This document shows, piece by piece, positions 1 through 8,728 of a DNA stretch of 64,000 bases (position 1 is the stretch's first letter; each line of letters opens with the position of its first letter). The stretch is from the NCBI GenBank assembly GCA_019694515.1, contig JAIBBU010000001.1, forward strand, positions 1 through 64,000, in the 5' to 3' direction. Source of the DNA: Oligoflexia bacterium (GTDB lineage Bacteria; Bdellovibrionota_C; UBA2361; JBGSMV01). A program made the position numbers and the translations under genes. The notes under the pieces are model-generated. The model was not told the origin of the DNA and searched no databases. It worked only from the letters and a program-made list of their open reading frames with translations.

Positions 1-27
1 GGCATTTTTGCTGATGCAAAAATTGCC
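1..27. repeat. 27-nt hairpin, copy 1
   Basis: An imperfect palindrome: GGCATTTTTGC and GCAAAAATTGCC can pair around a TGAT loop with one bulge. An identical copy lies at 101-127. Each copy sits next to a tRNA 3'-end-like sequence (copy 1 reads that way on the minus strand, copy 2 on the plus strand), so it may be a tRNA-gene terminator or part of a short duplicated element. It starts at the window edge, so more may lie to the left. Confidence 0.6.
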
Positions 28-93
28 AGAGAGAGGCGGATTCGAACCCGCCGACCGGCAGGGAGCTGGTAAGTTCGAATCCCCCTCTCTCCG
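28..93 (+). pseudogene. decayed tRNA-like sequence
   Basis: The outer bases can form an acceptor-like stem: AGAGAGA at 28-34 against TCTCTCC at 86-92, six of seven paired. The end, TTCGAAT then five C at 74-85, resembles the T-arm and 3' strand of a tRNA-Ser. The 5' side of the T stem (about 69-73) does not pair. Where a D-arm should be there is an antisense T-arm (35-52, GGCGG/CCGCC around ATTCGAAC), followed by a six-pair hairpin at 54-70. It is about 66 nt and cannot be a normal tRNA. It looks like a chimera of two tRNA 3' ends in opposite orientation, so I call it a remnant and not a functional gene. Confidence 0.35.
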
Positions 94-100
94 TATCTTT

Positions 101-127
101 GGCATTTTTGCTGATGCAAAAATTGCC
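101..127. repeat. 27-nt hairpin, copy 2
   Basis: Exact repeat of positions 1-27, downstream of the tRNA-like 3' end. On the plus strand it could serve as the transcription stop after a tRNA. Confidence 0.6.
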
Positions 128-164
128 TCTGCTGCATGAGGTAGATAATTCGAGAGCAGATTTT

Positions 165-365
165 CTGTCATTGCGAGCGGAGCGAAGCAAACCCTAACTT
201 TAAGTCGAAATTGACGCCCTATTGAAAAAATTAGGAAGAGTTTCTACACATTTTCCAGGCGACAGCTGTTGCCTGCGTGCTTGTAAAAAACTTTTGCGAT
301 TAACTAGGAGCAAAGCCTCCTTCGACATAATGTTAGGGATTGCTTCGCTTCGCTCGCAATGACAG
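165..365 (-). repeat. MITE-like element, family I
   Basis: About 201 bp between a left arm beginning CTGTCATTGCGAGCGG and an inverted right arm ending CGCTCGCAATGACAG. The arms pair over about 40 bases. The interior matches the family I filler at 6145-6358 in opposite orientation. It has no credible gene; open frames here only translate the repeat. It is probably a non-autonomous transposable or palindromic intergenic element. Confidence 0.8.
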
Positions 366-461
366 GAACTTGTCCTCGAATTGCGGAACTCGTGCAGCAA
401 TGACAACGGGCTAACATAGTGAACTAAACGGTGGCATCATGAATTTCGTGAGGTTTAGATT

Positions 462-1556
462 ATGCACACAATAAAAAAACTTCTTGGGCTTTCGCTCCTG
501 ATAACCCTCCTCCCCTTTTCCGCCTTTTCAGAACCCGATCTGCGAGTCGGCTTTTCTGGACCACTGACCGGACCGGCGGCTGCGTGGGGCATCGACGTGA
601 AGAATGTGCTGATCTTTGCGAACGAGAAACTTGCGCAGGGTCGTTATAAGTTTGTGATCGAGGATGATAAGTGCGATCCGAAGGAGGCGGTTACGATTGC
701 CCATAAATTCGCGGGTCCGGAAAAATTGCGGTATGTCTTTCTGGTAGCTGGTACGGTGACGTTGGCTGCCGCTCCGGTATATGGCCGCGCCAATATGCTC
801 GTAATGGCCCCGATTGTGACGCCGCGTGCGATCTCAAATCTGGGAGATTATCTTTTTCGTACGACCCCTGGCGATGGAGTAGCTGCCGGTGTGCTGGCTG
901 AAAAAATCGCGGCTAAGTATCGGAGCGTGGCGGTTTTAACCGAACAGTCGGAATATTCGACCGGGTTTTTAGAGGATTTCGCGGGCGCGGCGAAACGCAA
1001 AGGTTTGGCAATATCAAATGAGGATTACCTCCAGTCCGAGACGGACTTTCGAAGCAGATTGCTGCGCCTCGCCTCCAAGCAGCCGGAGGCGATGTTTGTT
1101 AATGCGAATACGGAGCGGGCGTTTGCTCTGATCCTGAAGCAGGCCCGGGATCTTAAGATCAAGCTGCCGATTTTTGGCGCATATATTCCAGGGTCGGCGG
1201 CGTTCTTAAAGCTGGCGGGCAATGATGCTGAGGGGATTATCTTCCCGGACTATCCCGACGCGCGCGTACTTTTGAACGCAGAGGGCCAGGCACTCTATAA
1301 AGAATTCGTTGCGCAGTATGGAAAGCTGCAAAGTTTTGAATATGCTTTTCCAGCCGTGCTGGAGGCTTTTCGCGCCTTTGACGCGGCTGTGCGCGACGGC
1401 GCCGACCCGAAAGGATATCTCCACAGCCGGGAGTTTAACGGGACGATGGGCAAGTTCTCCTTTGACCAACATGGAGATGTGATCGGAATCCAGCCTGCGC
1501 TCAAGATTATTCGAGGAGGCCAACCGGGCCTTTTAGAACTTACACAGGGCGGTTAA
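462..1556 (+). CDS. ABC transporter substrate-binding protein, branched-chain amino acid (LivK) type
   Basis: A 364-residue periplasmic binding protein of the type I fold (Peripla_BP_6/LivK-like). Residues 1-23 form a Sec signal peptide: basic MHTIKKLL, a hydrophobic core, and probable cleavage after AFS. The mature start, DLRVGFSGPLTGPAAAWG, is the typical opening of this family, whose members bind amino acids, amides, urea or aromatic acids and pass them to LivHMGF-type permeases. No permease or ATPase gene is adjacent, so it is an orphan component or works as a sensor. The ATG has a GAGG ribosome site about eight bases upstream. The family call is firm; the ligand is unknown. Confidence 0.85.
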   Translation: MHTIKKLLGLSLLITLLPFSAFSEPDLRVGFSGPLTGPAAAWGIDVKNVLIFANEKLAQGRYKFVIEDDKCDPKEAVTIAHKFAGPEKLRYVFLVAGTVTLAAAPVYGRANMLVMAPIVTPRAISNLGDYLFRTTPGDGVAAGVLAEKIAAKYRSVAVLTEQSEYSTGFLEDFAGAAKRKGLAISNEDYLQSETDFRSRLLRLASKQPEAMFVNANTERAFALILKQARDLKIKLPIFGAYIPGSAAFLKLAGNDAEGIIFPDYPDARVLLNAEGQALYKEFVAQYGKLQSFEYAFPAVLEAFRAFDAAVRDGADPKGYLHSREFNGTMGKFSFDQHGDVIGIQPALKIIRGGQPGLLELTQGG

Positions 1557-1562
1557 GAGCTC

Positions 1563-2633
1563 CTAGAACTCCGAGATAGATCGAGCCCGCTTGGGTCTTG
1601 CGCTGCGTTGAAAGGCTAATTTCAGCTCTTCGAGATCGGGAAAGCGATCCATTAGCTGCTGTGCTAATTTTTCCTGCCATTCTTCATGCACCGAAAAATA
1701 TAGCGAGGGCGAGGTCGATTTAGAACGCCATGCTTCGTGGGTCACAAGCTCGCGCCGAGTCTTATTTCCGTGAATGCGATGAATGCAGCTTGCGAGCTGA
1801 TCAAATCTCGAAAAGATCGTGCGCCCCTCGACATTATGCTTCATCAGCGCCCGGGCGAACTTCGCCAGCGCCTGGCCTGACACCGGCGCGGGGCAGATCT
1901 CTGCCACCTGCACGAAAGCCTCGCGGAATGGGTACCAAGCTTGAAGATCCGGTTGGTCGACAAAGATCGGTCGATCAAGCCGGCAGTGTGCAGCACGGCC
2001 AATGGCCTCGCGCTTGATCTCATCCTTGATGCCCCGGTCCGAAAGCAGCTGCACTAGTGGTCTGAACCCATTTTCCGGATCGCCTGCTACCCCTCTGAAA
2101 TGCGGCCTAAAATAGTCGGCCAGATACCGATCTGATGGTGAGGTTAATTGCGGTAGAATAACTCGTATCAGGTCATTGCACTCCCGCAGGATTAGCCATG
2201 CGTCAACCTGAGCTGATGTGAACCGGTTCGGGTTGCCATCGGAGTCCGGGCCGAATTCCTGTGAACTACGAATGCGCGGACGAAGGAGCTGGTCCGGAAT
2301 GAAATCTAGCAAACGTTGAATCCCATCCTTAAAATGCGGGAGCACGGAGTGCAGCTCGTCGGTGGTTAGAAGCTGGCGCAGTTCGTCGTTGGAACGGATA
2401 TGGCACTCGCCGTAGTCAAGTTGGCTTAGGTCCGGCGGGGGAATAAAAAGTTTTCGTATGATTGCTTCTCGTTCTGCCGCCGAAACTCTAGGGTGGCTTA
2501 ATCGATCCACCAGTCCGGCGTGACACTCAGTAGGATCAGGCCGCGGCTGATGGCGATCGCTGCGCGCATGGGATGGTTTAATTTCAGCTGATGAAAGATC
2601 GAGAGCTTCGGATCTGGCTTTCGAGGCGTGCAT
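1563..2633 (-). CDS. hypothetical protein, 356 aa
   Basis: I do not recognise this protein. It has no signal peptide or membrane segment. The N-terminal 45 residues are polar and probably disordered. The rest looks alpha-helical and soluble, with many Arg, Asp and Leu residues and a basic tail (RSARPKRARS). The ATG is preceded by AAGGAG at good spacing, which supports it as a real gene. It converges with the substrate-binding protein gene, only six bases between stop codons, and no bidirectional terminator is obvious. Confidence 0.6.
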   Translation of the reverse strand: MHASKARSEALDLSSAEIKPSHARSDRHQPRPDPTECHAGLVDRLSHPRVSAAEREAIIRKLFIPPPDLSQLDYGECHIRSNDELRQLLTTDELHSVLPHFKDGIQRLLDFIPDQLLRPRIRSSQEFGPDSDGNPNRFTSAQVDAWLILRECNDLIRVILPQLTSPSDRYLADYFRPHFRGVAGDPENGFRPLVQLLSDRGIKDEIKREAIGRAAHCRLDRPIFVDQPDLQAWYPFREAFVQVAEICPAPVSGQALAKFARALMKHNVEGRTIFSRFDQLASCIHRIHGNKTRRELVTHEAWRSKSTSPSLYFSVHEEWQEKLAQQLMDRFPDLEELKLAFQRSARPKRARSISEF

Positions 2634-2771
2634 ATAACTCCTTACCGCAGTAGTAGCTAGATTTCGCCATTCTCGCTAACAGCGCTATCGATTGCAAGCA
2701 AAGAGTAAAGCCGGTTTTCTCCTGGGGCGAAGGAGAAAACTCGGCATGCACCTGGTCCGTAGATGGTAGGC

Positions 2772-3032
2772 CTAGAGCAGTTCGCGTGCGACCGCTTCAG
2801 CTACCTTGTTGAGATCGGGATTGTAACTCCCGTCCCGCACCTGCTGTGAGATCCGCGCTAATTTCTCAGATCTGGGCTCCCCGGCAGCCTCGTTAAGCTG
2901 TGGTGACAGCTTGACTGCTTGCGAATCCCCAGAACGCGCCTGACTCACCGAGCTATCGGTGATTTTTGGTTCAATGGTCTTTGTGGTTTGATTAAGCGTC
3001 TCGAAAAGACGCGAAAGTCGATCAACTTTCAT
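2772..3032 (-). CDS. flgM: FlgM-family anti-sigma-28 factor
   Basis: An 86-residue protein whose C-terminal half (RSEKLARISQQVRDGSYNPD followed by LNKVAEAVARELL) has the pattern of FlgM: helix, turn with G-[ST]-Y, helix ending in a leucine pair. FlgM binds the flagellar sigma factor FliA and is exported through the flagellum once the hook is complete. The N-terminal half is polar and disordered, as in the family. I chose the internal ATG at 3032 because GAGG lies about seven bases before it; an upstream start at 3053 would add seven residues and bury that site. No other flagellar gene is in the window. Confidence 0.7.
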   Translation of the reverse strand: MKVDRLSRLFETLNQTTKTIEPKITDSSVSQARSGDSQAVKLSPQLNEAAGEPRSEKLARISQQVRDGSYNPDLNKVAEAVARELL

Positions 3033-3219
3033 GACACACCTCGTCCTTGACAATGGTGATTCTGGAAGTGCGAACTTCGCAAAATCACGATTTCCGATTT
3101 CAGCCGTCCATGGCCAATGACGAGAATCCCTTCTGCAAAGGTGGGATCGGTTGGATTCGTAGCAGGCTTTAGTGCTTTTTAGTAGCAGTTAACTTATTAA
3201 TCTGCTTGAATTAATTGAG

Positions 3220-3687
3220 ATGAAAATCAGAATTTTCTCATTGGGTCGCGTGAAGAGTGCCTTCGTGACAGAGGGGGTCGGCGAGTATCTGAAGCGGCTG
3301 AGGCCCTGGTGCCAGTGCGAATTCGAGCAGCTTGATACTGGCCGGTTTGGCGCATTAGCGCCGGAGCAGCAGAAAAAGAAGGAAGCGGAGCTGCTTCGAA
3401 AGCATATTGAATCCAGCGATTTTTTGGCGCTGTTGGAGCCTACGGGCAAGCAGTTTTCAACCACGAGCTTTAGTGCGTGGGTGCGGAAACGTCAGGAAGC
3501 CGCCGCAAAGCAGCTTATATTTGCGATTGGTGGACCTCACGGATGGGACGCGGAATTGCTGGAGGAATCCAAGGCGCAGATCGCGCTTTCGAGTCTTACC
3601 TTCACCTCTGAGCTTGCCCTAGTGGTGCTGGCCGAGCAGCTTTATCGCGCCTTTTCCATTATAAAGGGCCATCCATATAGCAAATAA
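3220..3687 (+). CDS. rlmH: 23S rRNA pseudouridine-1915 N3-methyltransferase RlmH
   Basis: 155 residues, the usual RlmH length. RlmH is a small SPOUT-class, SAM-dependent enzyme that methylates pseudouridine 1915 in helix 69 of 23S rRNA on assembled 70S ribosomes. Seen here: the SAM-loop motif IGGPHGW near residues 103-109 (IGGAxG in most members), the conserved stretch EQLYRAFSIIKG, and the C-terminal PYSK, which corresponds to the family's PYHK tail. The Tyr-His of the canonical tail is Tyr-Ser here. The ribosome site is weak. Confidence 0.93.
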   Translation: MKIRIFSLGRVKSAFVTEGVGEYLKRLRPWCQCEFEQLDTGRFGALAPEQQKKKEAELLRKHIESSDFLALLEPTGKQFSTTSFSAWVRKRQEAAAKQLIFAIGGPHGWDAELLEESKAQIALSSLTFTSELALVVLAEQLYRAFSIIKGHPYSK

Positions 3688-3794
3688 AAGGCTGCAACCT
3701 TGAGCTACTTAGTCCCCATAACCTTCGAGGGCACTCGGAGGCACCGAAGTCTATTCTCCCGTGCCGTTCGATGAATGTGCTAGAGTAACCGCCG

Positions 3795-4280
3795 ATGGGC
3801 AAAATAAAGAAGTTCGCTGTAATCAATATTCGTAAGATCACCGGCGGTAAAGATCCGATTCGCTTGGTGGAGGAGTTCATTTTGCGTCGCGGATTCGACC
3901 CGGATGAATGTTCAAAGGAAAAGACTCCTGACAACGCCCGCTGGATGCTGACTCTTCAGAACGGAGAAGAACTCGAAGTGTTAGTAGAGGGTATTAAAAA
4001 GCCATCAGAAACCACCATCTATATGGGGGTCAATGTTGCGACCGTGCCGGTTCGGGGCTCGGGCGATGTGCTTGCCGCGGCCTTAGAGATCGCCGATGGG
4101 CTCGTGGGCATAAAGGTCAGCTTGGTTGGGCATTATTTGGTGCTCAGCGCTAGTTTGGGAGCTGCCGGCATGACGGTGGAGGACATGGATTATCATTTCA
4201 AGTTAATCGAAGCCCAAGAATCCTGGTTTAAGGAGGCCCTGGCGGACGAACTGGGCTGGGAGAATGTGACCTCGCGCTAA
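3795..4280 (+). CDS. hypothetical protein, YbjN/secretion-chaperone-like
   Basis: 161 residues, soluble, no signal peptide. The alternation of strands and helices (a 'WMLTLQNGEELEVLVEG' region, a 'TIYMGVNVATVPVRG' strand pair, a 'LVLSASLGAAGMTVEDMDYH' segment and a C-terminal helix) resembles the YbjN/type III-secretion-chaperone-like fold. That is a pattern-based guess; no catalytic motif is visible. It lies between rlmH and the RAP-like gene on the same strand, about 100 bases from the first and 70 from the second. Confidence 0.6.
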   Translation: MGKIKKFAVINIRKITGGKDPIRLVEEFILRRGFDPDECSKEKTPDNARWMLTLQNGEELEVLVEGIKKPSETTIYMGVNVATVPVRGSGDVLAAALEIADGLVGIKVSLVGHYLVLSASLGAAGMTVEDMDYHFKLIEAQESWFKEALADELGWENVTSR

Positions 4281-4351
4281 GCACTGCGCTTTTGCCAATT
4301 TGATAGCCCTTAGGTCTCTGCTACACTTCCGCCCATGGAGGTCGAGGAGAT

Positions 4352-6067
4352 TTGAGCAGTGTTTCTCCCGCCGGCGATACGCCGCTAGACATTCAACGCC
4401 CTGAGGCTTCCGCGGATTTATTCGCCGTCGCTCCCCTTCCGCGCTTACAGCTGGTGCGCGGAACCTGTCCGCTGCTAGAGGCTGCTCCAGCCAAACTGGC
4501 TGCGCTCTTTTGCCCCGATCGAGACTGGCTGATACCCGAGAGTTTGCACCAGCATCCTCATCTCTCTGAGCTCCTGAATAGCGCGGTGACTTACTCCCTG
4601 GGTGATAAGGAGATGCCGCCCGAAGCGCTGCTTAAGATCGGGCGCTTCATGATTCAAAATTTAATTACGGGCAAGGCCGCGACTTATATGATCGCTGAGG
4701 GGCTGATCTCGGCGGCTCCTTGCTGCACGGTGCAGGAAGGCATTGCGCTTCGTGAGATGTACTTCGATCTTAAGCAGGCTGGGTTCGAACTGCGCCGCGA
4801 TGAGATCAGGCAAGCTTATACGGATCGGGTTGAAACCGAAATTCACGATGTCTTTAATAACTATAGCCACGGCTTCTCTACCGAGCAGGAGCTGCTGGAG
4901 TTAGCCGAGTTTACAGATCGCTGCAGTGTAAAATCCGAGGGATCGCGGCGCGAACTTAGAAAACTATTCGGCTATGTAACCAGCCACGGCTCAGCTGAGT
5001 TGATAGAGCGCTATATGGTGCTCGCCGCGCATAAGGGGCGGGGGCTGGGACTAGAGATTGAACCGCTGATTCATTACATGATTAGGCAGGTCAATGCTGC
5101 GCCCTATTCGTTGTCGGCCGGGGGGTTGATCGAGATCTGCAAGTTTTTTAACCGGGTTGAGGTCCGGGATGTGGATTGTGCCGGGACTATCGCGCGGCGC
5201 TTGGCGACGGAGGTTAAAGGTTTAAACCTGGAGGATCTGGCGGAGGTTGTACGCTTCATTTCACACAGCGGAGCTTCGCACGCGAAATTATTCCGGGAAA
5301 TCAGCGATCACGTTTTGCAGCTGCTCTCGAGGATCCCGGCTGAACGGCGCGCCCAATTAGATCGTTCGGAACTGAGTGCCATCGGTGATGTGCTCAAAGC
5401 TTTTGGCGATTTGAACTACCGCGATCAGAAACTCTTGAGCCGCGCTTCTCAGCTGCTGGAGTTGAATGCTGAACGGCTTGAGCTCGGAGTTCTGACAAGA
5501 TGCCTTTATAGCTATAGTGTGTTTGGAGCGCCCTATCTAGTTTTCAAATTATGGCAGCGCGTGATCAATACCGATCCGCATAAGTTTACTGCGCCCGAGT
5601 GCCTGCGGCTGCTTTGTTGCAGCTACGCATCGCAGGTTCGATTACCGCATCGGTTCATTAAGAGGGCTTCCAAAGTTGATGCCACTAAGGTGTATGGGCA
5701 TGGCACGCGGAGCGCCTTCGAGATTGGATTTGGCCGGCTGCTGCACTCGATCTTACAGGATGGAGTTACGCGGGGTGGTTCGAGATATTCGGTTACCCCC
5801 CACAAAATGGTGGCGGGATGTCAGGTAGACTATTTTGTGCGGTTCGCCAATGGGCGCCAGGTGGTGCTTGAGTGCGATGGCGAGCGGTTCCACCGGGTGG
5901 GCGGTACGAGCTCGATGAAGAGCCGCGGGAACGACGTAGTGCAAGCGGCGGCGCTCAAATATTTGAATTGTGCGTTAGTGCGGATTTCATTTGAGAGTTG
6001 GAAAGCGCTTTCGCTGGTAGATCGCGCCGCTTATCTGCGCAAAATTTTGAATAGCCATCAGTTCTAG
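4352..6067 (+). CDS. helical-repeat protein with C-terminal RAP-like domain
   Basis: 571 residues, starting at a TTG preceded by GGAGGTCGAGGAGA; a nearer ATG at 4334 runs straight into a stop. Residues about 90-430 are repeated helical pairs of roughly 38 residues (for example LSAGGLIEICKFFNRVEVRD, LNLEDLAEVVRFISHSG, LDRSELSAIGDVLKAFGDLN), like the OPR/FASTK repeats of organellar RNA-binding proteins. The C-terminus (about 485-565) fits the RAP domain, a restriction-endonuclease-like fold: VDYFVRFANGRQ, then VVLECDGERFH, then a final helix 'SFESWKAL...AAYLRKIL'. In eukaryotes such proteins bind and process mitochondrial or chloroplast transcripts; a few bacterial relatives are known. I infer sequence-specific RNA binding, possibly with nuclease activity. 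DUF559-type nuclease is the alternative for the C-terminus. Confidence 0.65.
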   Translation: MSSVSPAGDTPLDIQRPEASADLFAVAPLPRLQLVRGTCPLLEAAPAKLAALFCPDRDWLIPESLHQHPHLSELLNSAVTYSLGDKEMPPEALLKIGRFMIQNLITGKAATYMIAEGLISAAPCCTVQEGIALREMYFDLKQAGFELRRDEIRQAYTDRVETEIHDVFNNYSHGFSTEQELLELAEFTDRCSVKSEGSRRELRKLFGYVTSHGSAELIERYMVLAAHKGRGLGLEIEPLIHYMIRQVNAAPYSLSAGGLIEICKFFNRVEVRDVDCAGTIARRLATEVKGLNLEDLAEVVRFISHSGASHAKLFREISDHVLQLLSRIPAERRAQLDRSELSAIGDVLKAFGDLNYRDQKLLSRASQLLELNAERLELGVLTRCLYSYSVFGAPYLVFKLWQRVINTDPHKFTAPECLRLLCCSYASQVRLPHRFIKRASKVDATKVYGHGTRSAFEIGFGRLLHSILQDGVTRGGSRYSVTPHKMVAGCQVDYFVRFANGRQVVLECDGERFHRVGGTSSMKSRGNDVVQAAALKYLNCALVRISFESWKALSLVDRAAYLRKILNSHQF

Positions 6068-6144
6068 AAGCGCACCAGGCGCTTCGTTCGCAATTGTCGA
6101 TGTTAGATATTTCGAGGACATAATTCCTCTCCGTGCGCCAGGCT

Positions 6145-6358
6145 CTGTCATTGCGAACCCGAGCTTGTCGAGGGTGAAGCAACCCCTAACATTATGTCAA
6201 GGAAGGCTTAGTTTCTAGGTAAACCGTAGTAGTTTCTTATGAGCATTATGACTAGGGCTATTGGCTGGAAAATGCGCAGAAAAGTCTCCTAACTTTTTCA
6301 GTCCAGAGACCATTACGACTTAAAGTTAGGGTTTGCTTCGCTCCGCTCGCAATGACAG
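6145..6358 (+). repeat. MITE-like element, family I
   Basis: 214 bp. The left arm begins CTGTCATTGCGAACCCGAGC, a variant in which the usual GAGCGGAGCGAAGC is replaced by an ACCCGAGCTTGTCGAGGGTG hairpin. The right arm is the standard inverted TTGCTTCGCTCCGCTCGC ending AATGACAG. The interior is nearly the same as in the 27-28 kb array. The rest of 6068-6521 holds only flanking repeat-like sequence and no gene. Confidence 0.8.
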
Positions 6359-6521
6359 ATCAAAGCTTTCTTGTAGGAACTTCATCAACAGCGCAGCAAT
6401 TCTGTCCTCGAATTAGGTAATTCGTACAGCAATGACAGAGGTGCCAATGCAGGCAGGCATTCGGCCCCGAAAAAGGTCAAGCTTATAATCGCTAGCAGCG
6501 CCGCCTAGGCCGTCGTGCGTC

Positions 6522-8663
6522 CTAGTGCAGCTTCTTTAGCTGATCAGCGGGGAGCACCGCAATGGTCTTGGACTTCGAACGCTTGATGATCGGCGGTTTC
6601 TCCGGCGCTTCAACCTCCTCAAAGGTCGGGTCAGCTTCAAATACCTCTACGCCGGCAGGTTTTCCGCCTAATAGAAAATCATGTCCGCGCTGCTCCAGAT
6701 ATTGCTCGGGAATATCGAAGGCAAAGCGGCTCGCGTCTCTAAAGGTCCCCCCGAATCCGAAGCCGTCACCGGCTGCAAACATGCCGCGTGAAAAGGCGCG
6801 GGTAAGATAGAGGCGGCGTTTAGCCCTGGTCATGCCGACGTAGCATAGGCGGCGCTCTTCCTCGATCGCGGTAGGATCGTTCAGTGAGCGGTAGTGCGGA
6901 AGTAGCCCCTCCTCCATCCCCGTTAAGAAAACTACCGGGAACTCCAGGCCTTTGGCCAAATGCAGAGTCATCAGAGTGATGAATCCAGCCGGCACCGCCG
7001 ACTGCGGATCGGCATTGGCCTCCACCGGTTCGTCCGAGCCTGCCGTCAGCGCAACTCGATCGAGGAATTTTTGCAGGTTTTCGAGGTGCGAAAGTTCTTG
7101 CTCATCCCGCGCCGCAGCAATTGCCAATAGTTCATGCAGGTTTTCTAATCTGGAGGTTGAGGCGGCGTCTTTTGAAACCTTGAGAGTTGCTTCATATTCC
7201 GTCAGCTCTAAAATTTTAGCGACCAGCTCCGCCAGTCCTACCGAGCGTGCCAGCTCAGAAAGTTTTTGAAGCAAGGTTATGAAAGCTCTTAGAGGATTGG
7301 ATCGAGCCGCGAGTTCCTTGGCAGCTTCAAGCAAGGGACGTTTTGAGTCACGCGCTAAGGCGATCACAGACTTAACGGTCTGAGGGCCGATCCCGCGCGG
7401 CGGAGTGTTAATTACCCGGAGAAAGGCTTGATCGTCCGCTTCATTCGCCAATAGGCGCAGATAGCTTAGAATGTCCTTAATTTCTTTACGTTCGTAAAAT
7501 TTAAGTCCGCCGTAGATGCGGTAAGGGAGCCCGCTATTTAGCAACGCTTCTTCAAGCGCCCGCGACTGGGCGTTGGTGCGATAAAAAAGCGCGATATCAT
7601 TTAATCCGACACCGTGACTTAGCGCCTCGGAGATCTCTTGTGCAATAAATTCTGCCTCTTCGAACTCGTCATTGCCCAAATAAGTCACCAGACTGTCTCC
7701 GCGCGGCTGCTCTGTCCACAGTTTCTTATCTTTCCGGGATTTGTTTCTTTCTATTACAGCGTGCGCTGAATCCAGGATATTGGCGGTAGAGCGATAGTTT
7801 TGTTCGAGCTTAATAATTTTGGCTCCGGGAAAATCCTTTTCAAAATCAAGGATGTTGCGCAGCGTGGCTCCGCGAAAGGAATAGATCGATTGATCGTCGT
7901 CCCCTACCACCAGGATATTGCGGTGCTCCTTCACTAGATTGGCGATGATCTGATACTGCACTACATTGGTATCCTGATATTCATCTACCAGTACATAACG
8001 GAGGTTGCGCTGATATTTGGCTAATACCTCGGGGTGCTGAGTAAAGAGCAGCTGCGTGTTGCAGAGCAGATCGCCGAAGTCCATGGCGTTAGCTTTTAAT
8101 AGCGCCTTCTGATAGCGGTCGTAAATCGTGGCGGAGATATCTTCTTTTTGCAGCTTCGAATACTCTTCCGGAGAGATAAAGGAGTTCTTGGCGTCATCTA
8201 TAATTCTAGAGAAGAGCGCGGGAGGAAATTTCTTTTCATTCAAGCCGAGCTCGGAAATGATTCCCTTCAGCACCCCTCTGGTGTCTTGTTCGTCGTAAAC
8301 TACGAAAGAGTTCGAGTATCCCAGCAAGTGTGCGTGCTGGCGTAATATGCGCAATCCTGCGGCATGGAAGGTCGATACCCACAGCCGTGTCGACTGTTCT
8401 CCCAGGAGGATTCTCAGACGCTCGCGCATCTCTTCGGTGGCTTTGTTGGTGAAGGTCACCGCTAAGATCTGGGCGGGGTGAACGCGATGATTTAGGACCA
8501 GGTTTGCTACGCGACGGGTCAGAACTCGGGTTTTGCCACTCCCCGCTCCGGCGAGAATTAGGATCGGGCCGTCCCGATGGCGCACGGCTTCTACTTGCGG
8601 CGGATTTAGCTGCTCAAAAAGCTCCGGATGATTTTCCGGCATCTCTTCATCTTTCTTATTCAC
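6522..8663 (-). CDS. ATP-dependent DNA helicase, UvrD/PcrA/Rep family
   Basis: 713 residues, an SF1A 3'-5' DNA helicase used in repair and replication restart. Seen: the Q-motif 'LNPPQVEAVRH', Walker A AGAGSGKT (about 38-45), motif Ia 'AVTFTNKATEEMRERL', motif II 'VDEYQDTN', motif III 'VGDDDQSIYSFRGA', motif IV 'EQNYRST', motif V 'LMTLHLAKGLEFPVVFLTG' and motif VI 'EERRLCYVGMTRAKRRLY'. All are intact and the length is normal for PcrA/UvrD. The C-terminal tail after about 650 is less conserved and ends in a basic stretch. Translation may start at the ATG at 8663 or seven codons later (MPENHPE). Confidence 0.93.
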   Translation of the reverse strand: MNKKDEEMPENHPELFEQLNPPQVEAVRHRDGPILILAGAGSGKTRVLTRRVANLVLNHRVHPAQILAVTFTNKATEEMRERLRILLGEQSTRLWVSTFHAAGLRILRQHAHLLGYSNSFVVYDEQDTRGVLKGIISELGLNEKKFPPALFSRIIDDAKNSFISPEEYSKLQKEDISATIYDRYQKALLKANAMDFGDLLCNTQLLFTQHPEVLAKYQRNLRYVLVDEYQDTNVVQYQIIANLVKEHRNILVVGDDDQSIYSFRGATLRNILDFEKDFPGAKIIKLEQNYRSTANILDSAHAVIERNKSRKDKKLWTEQPRGDSLVTYLGNDEFEEAEFIAQEISEALSHGVGLNDIALFYRTNAQSRALEEALLNSGLPYRIYGGLKFYERKEIKDILSYLRLLANEADDQAFLRVINTPPRGIGPQTVKSVIALARDSKRPLLEAAKELAARSNPLRAFITLLQKLSELARSVGLAELVAKILELTEYEATLKVSKDAASTSRLENLHELLAIAAARDEQELSHLENLQKFLDRVALTAGSDEPVEANADPQSAVPAGFITLMTLHLAKGLEFPVVFLTGMEEGLLPHYRSLNDPTAIEEERRLCYVGMTRAKRRLYLTRAFSRGMFAAGDGFGFGGTFRDASRFAFDIPEQYLEQRGHDFLLGGKPAGVEVFEADPTFEEVEAPEKPPIIKRSKSKTIAVLPADQLKKLH

Positions 8664-8728
8664 AACAAGACAAACAGTACCGGAAAATCATCCGAGAGAG
8701 AAACTTTGCTTGAGCATCTTTAAGCTCT

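Noticed and set aside
1025-1523. Minus-strand frames within the substrate-binding protein gene
   Set aside because: They are antisense shadows of a clear conserved gene.
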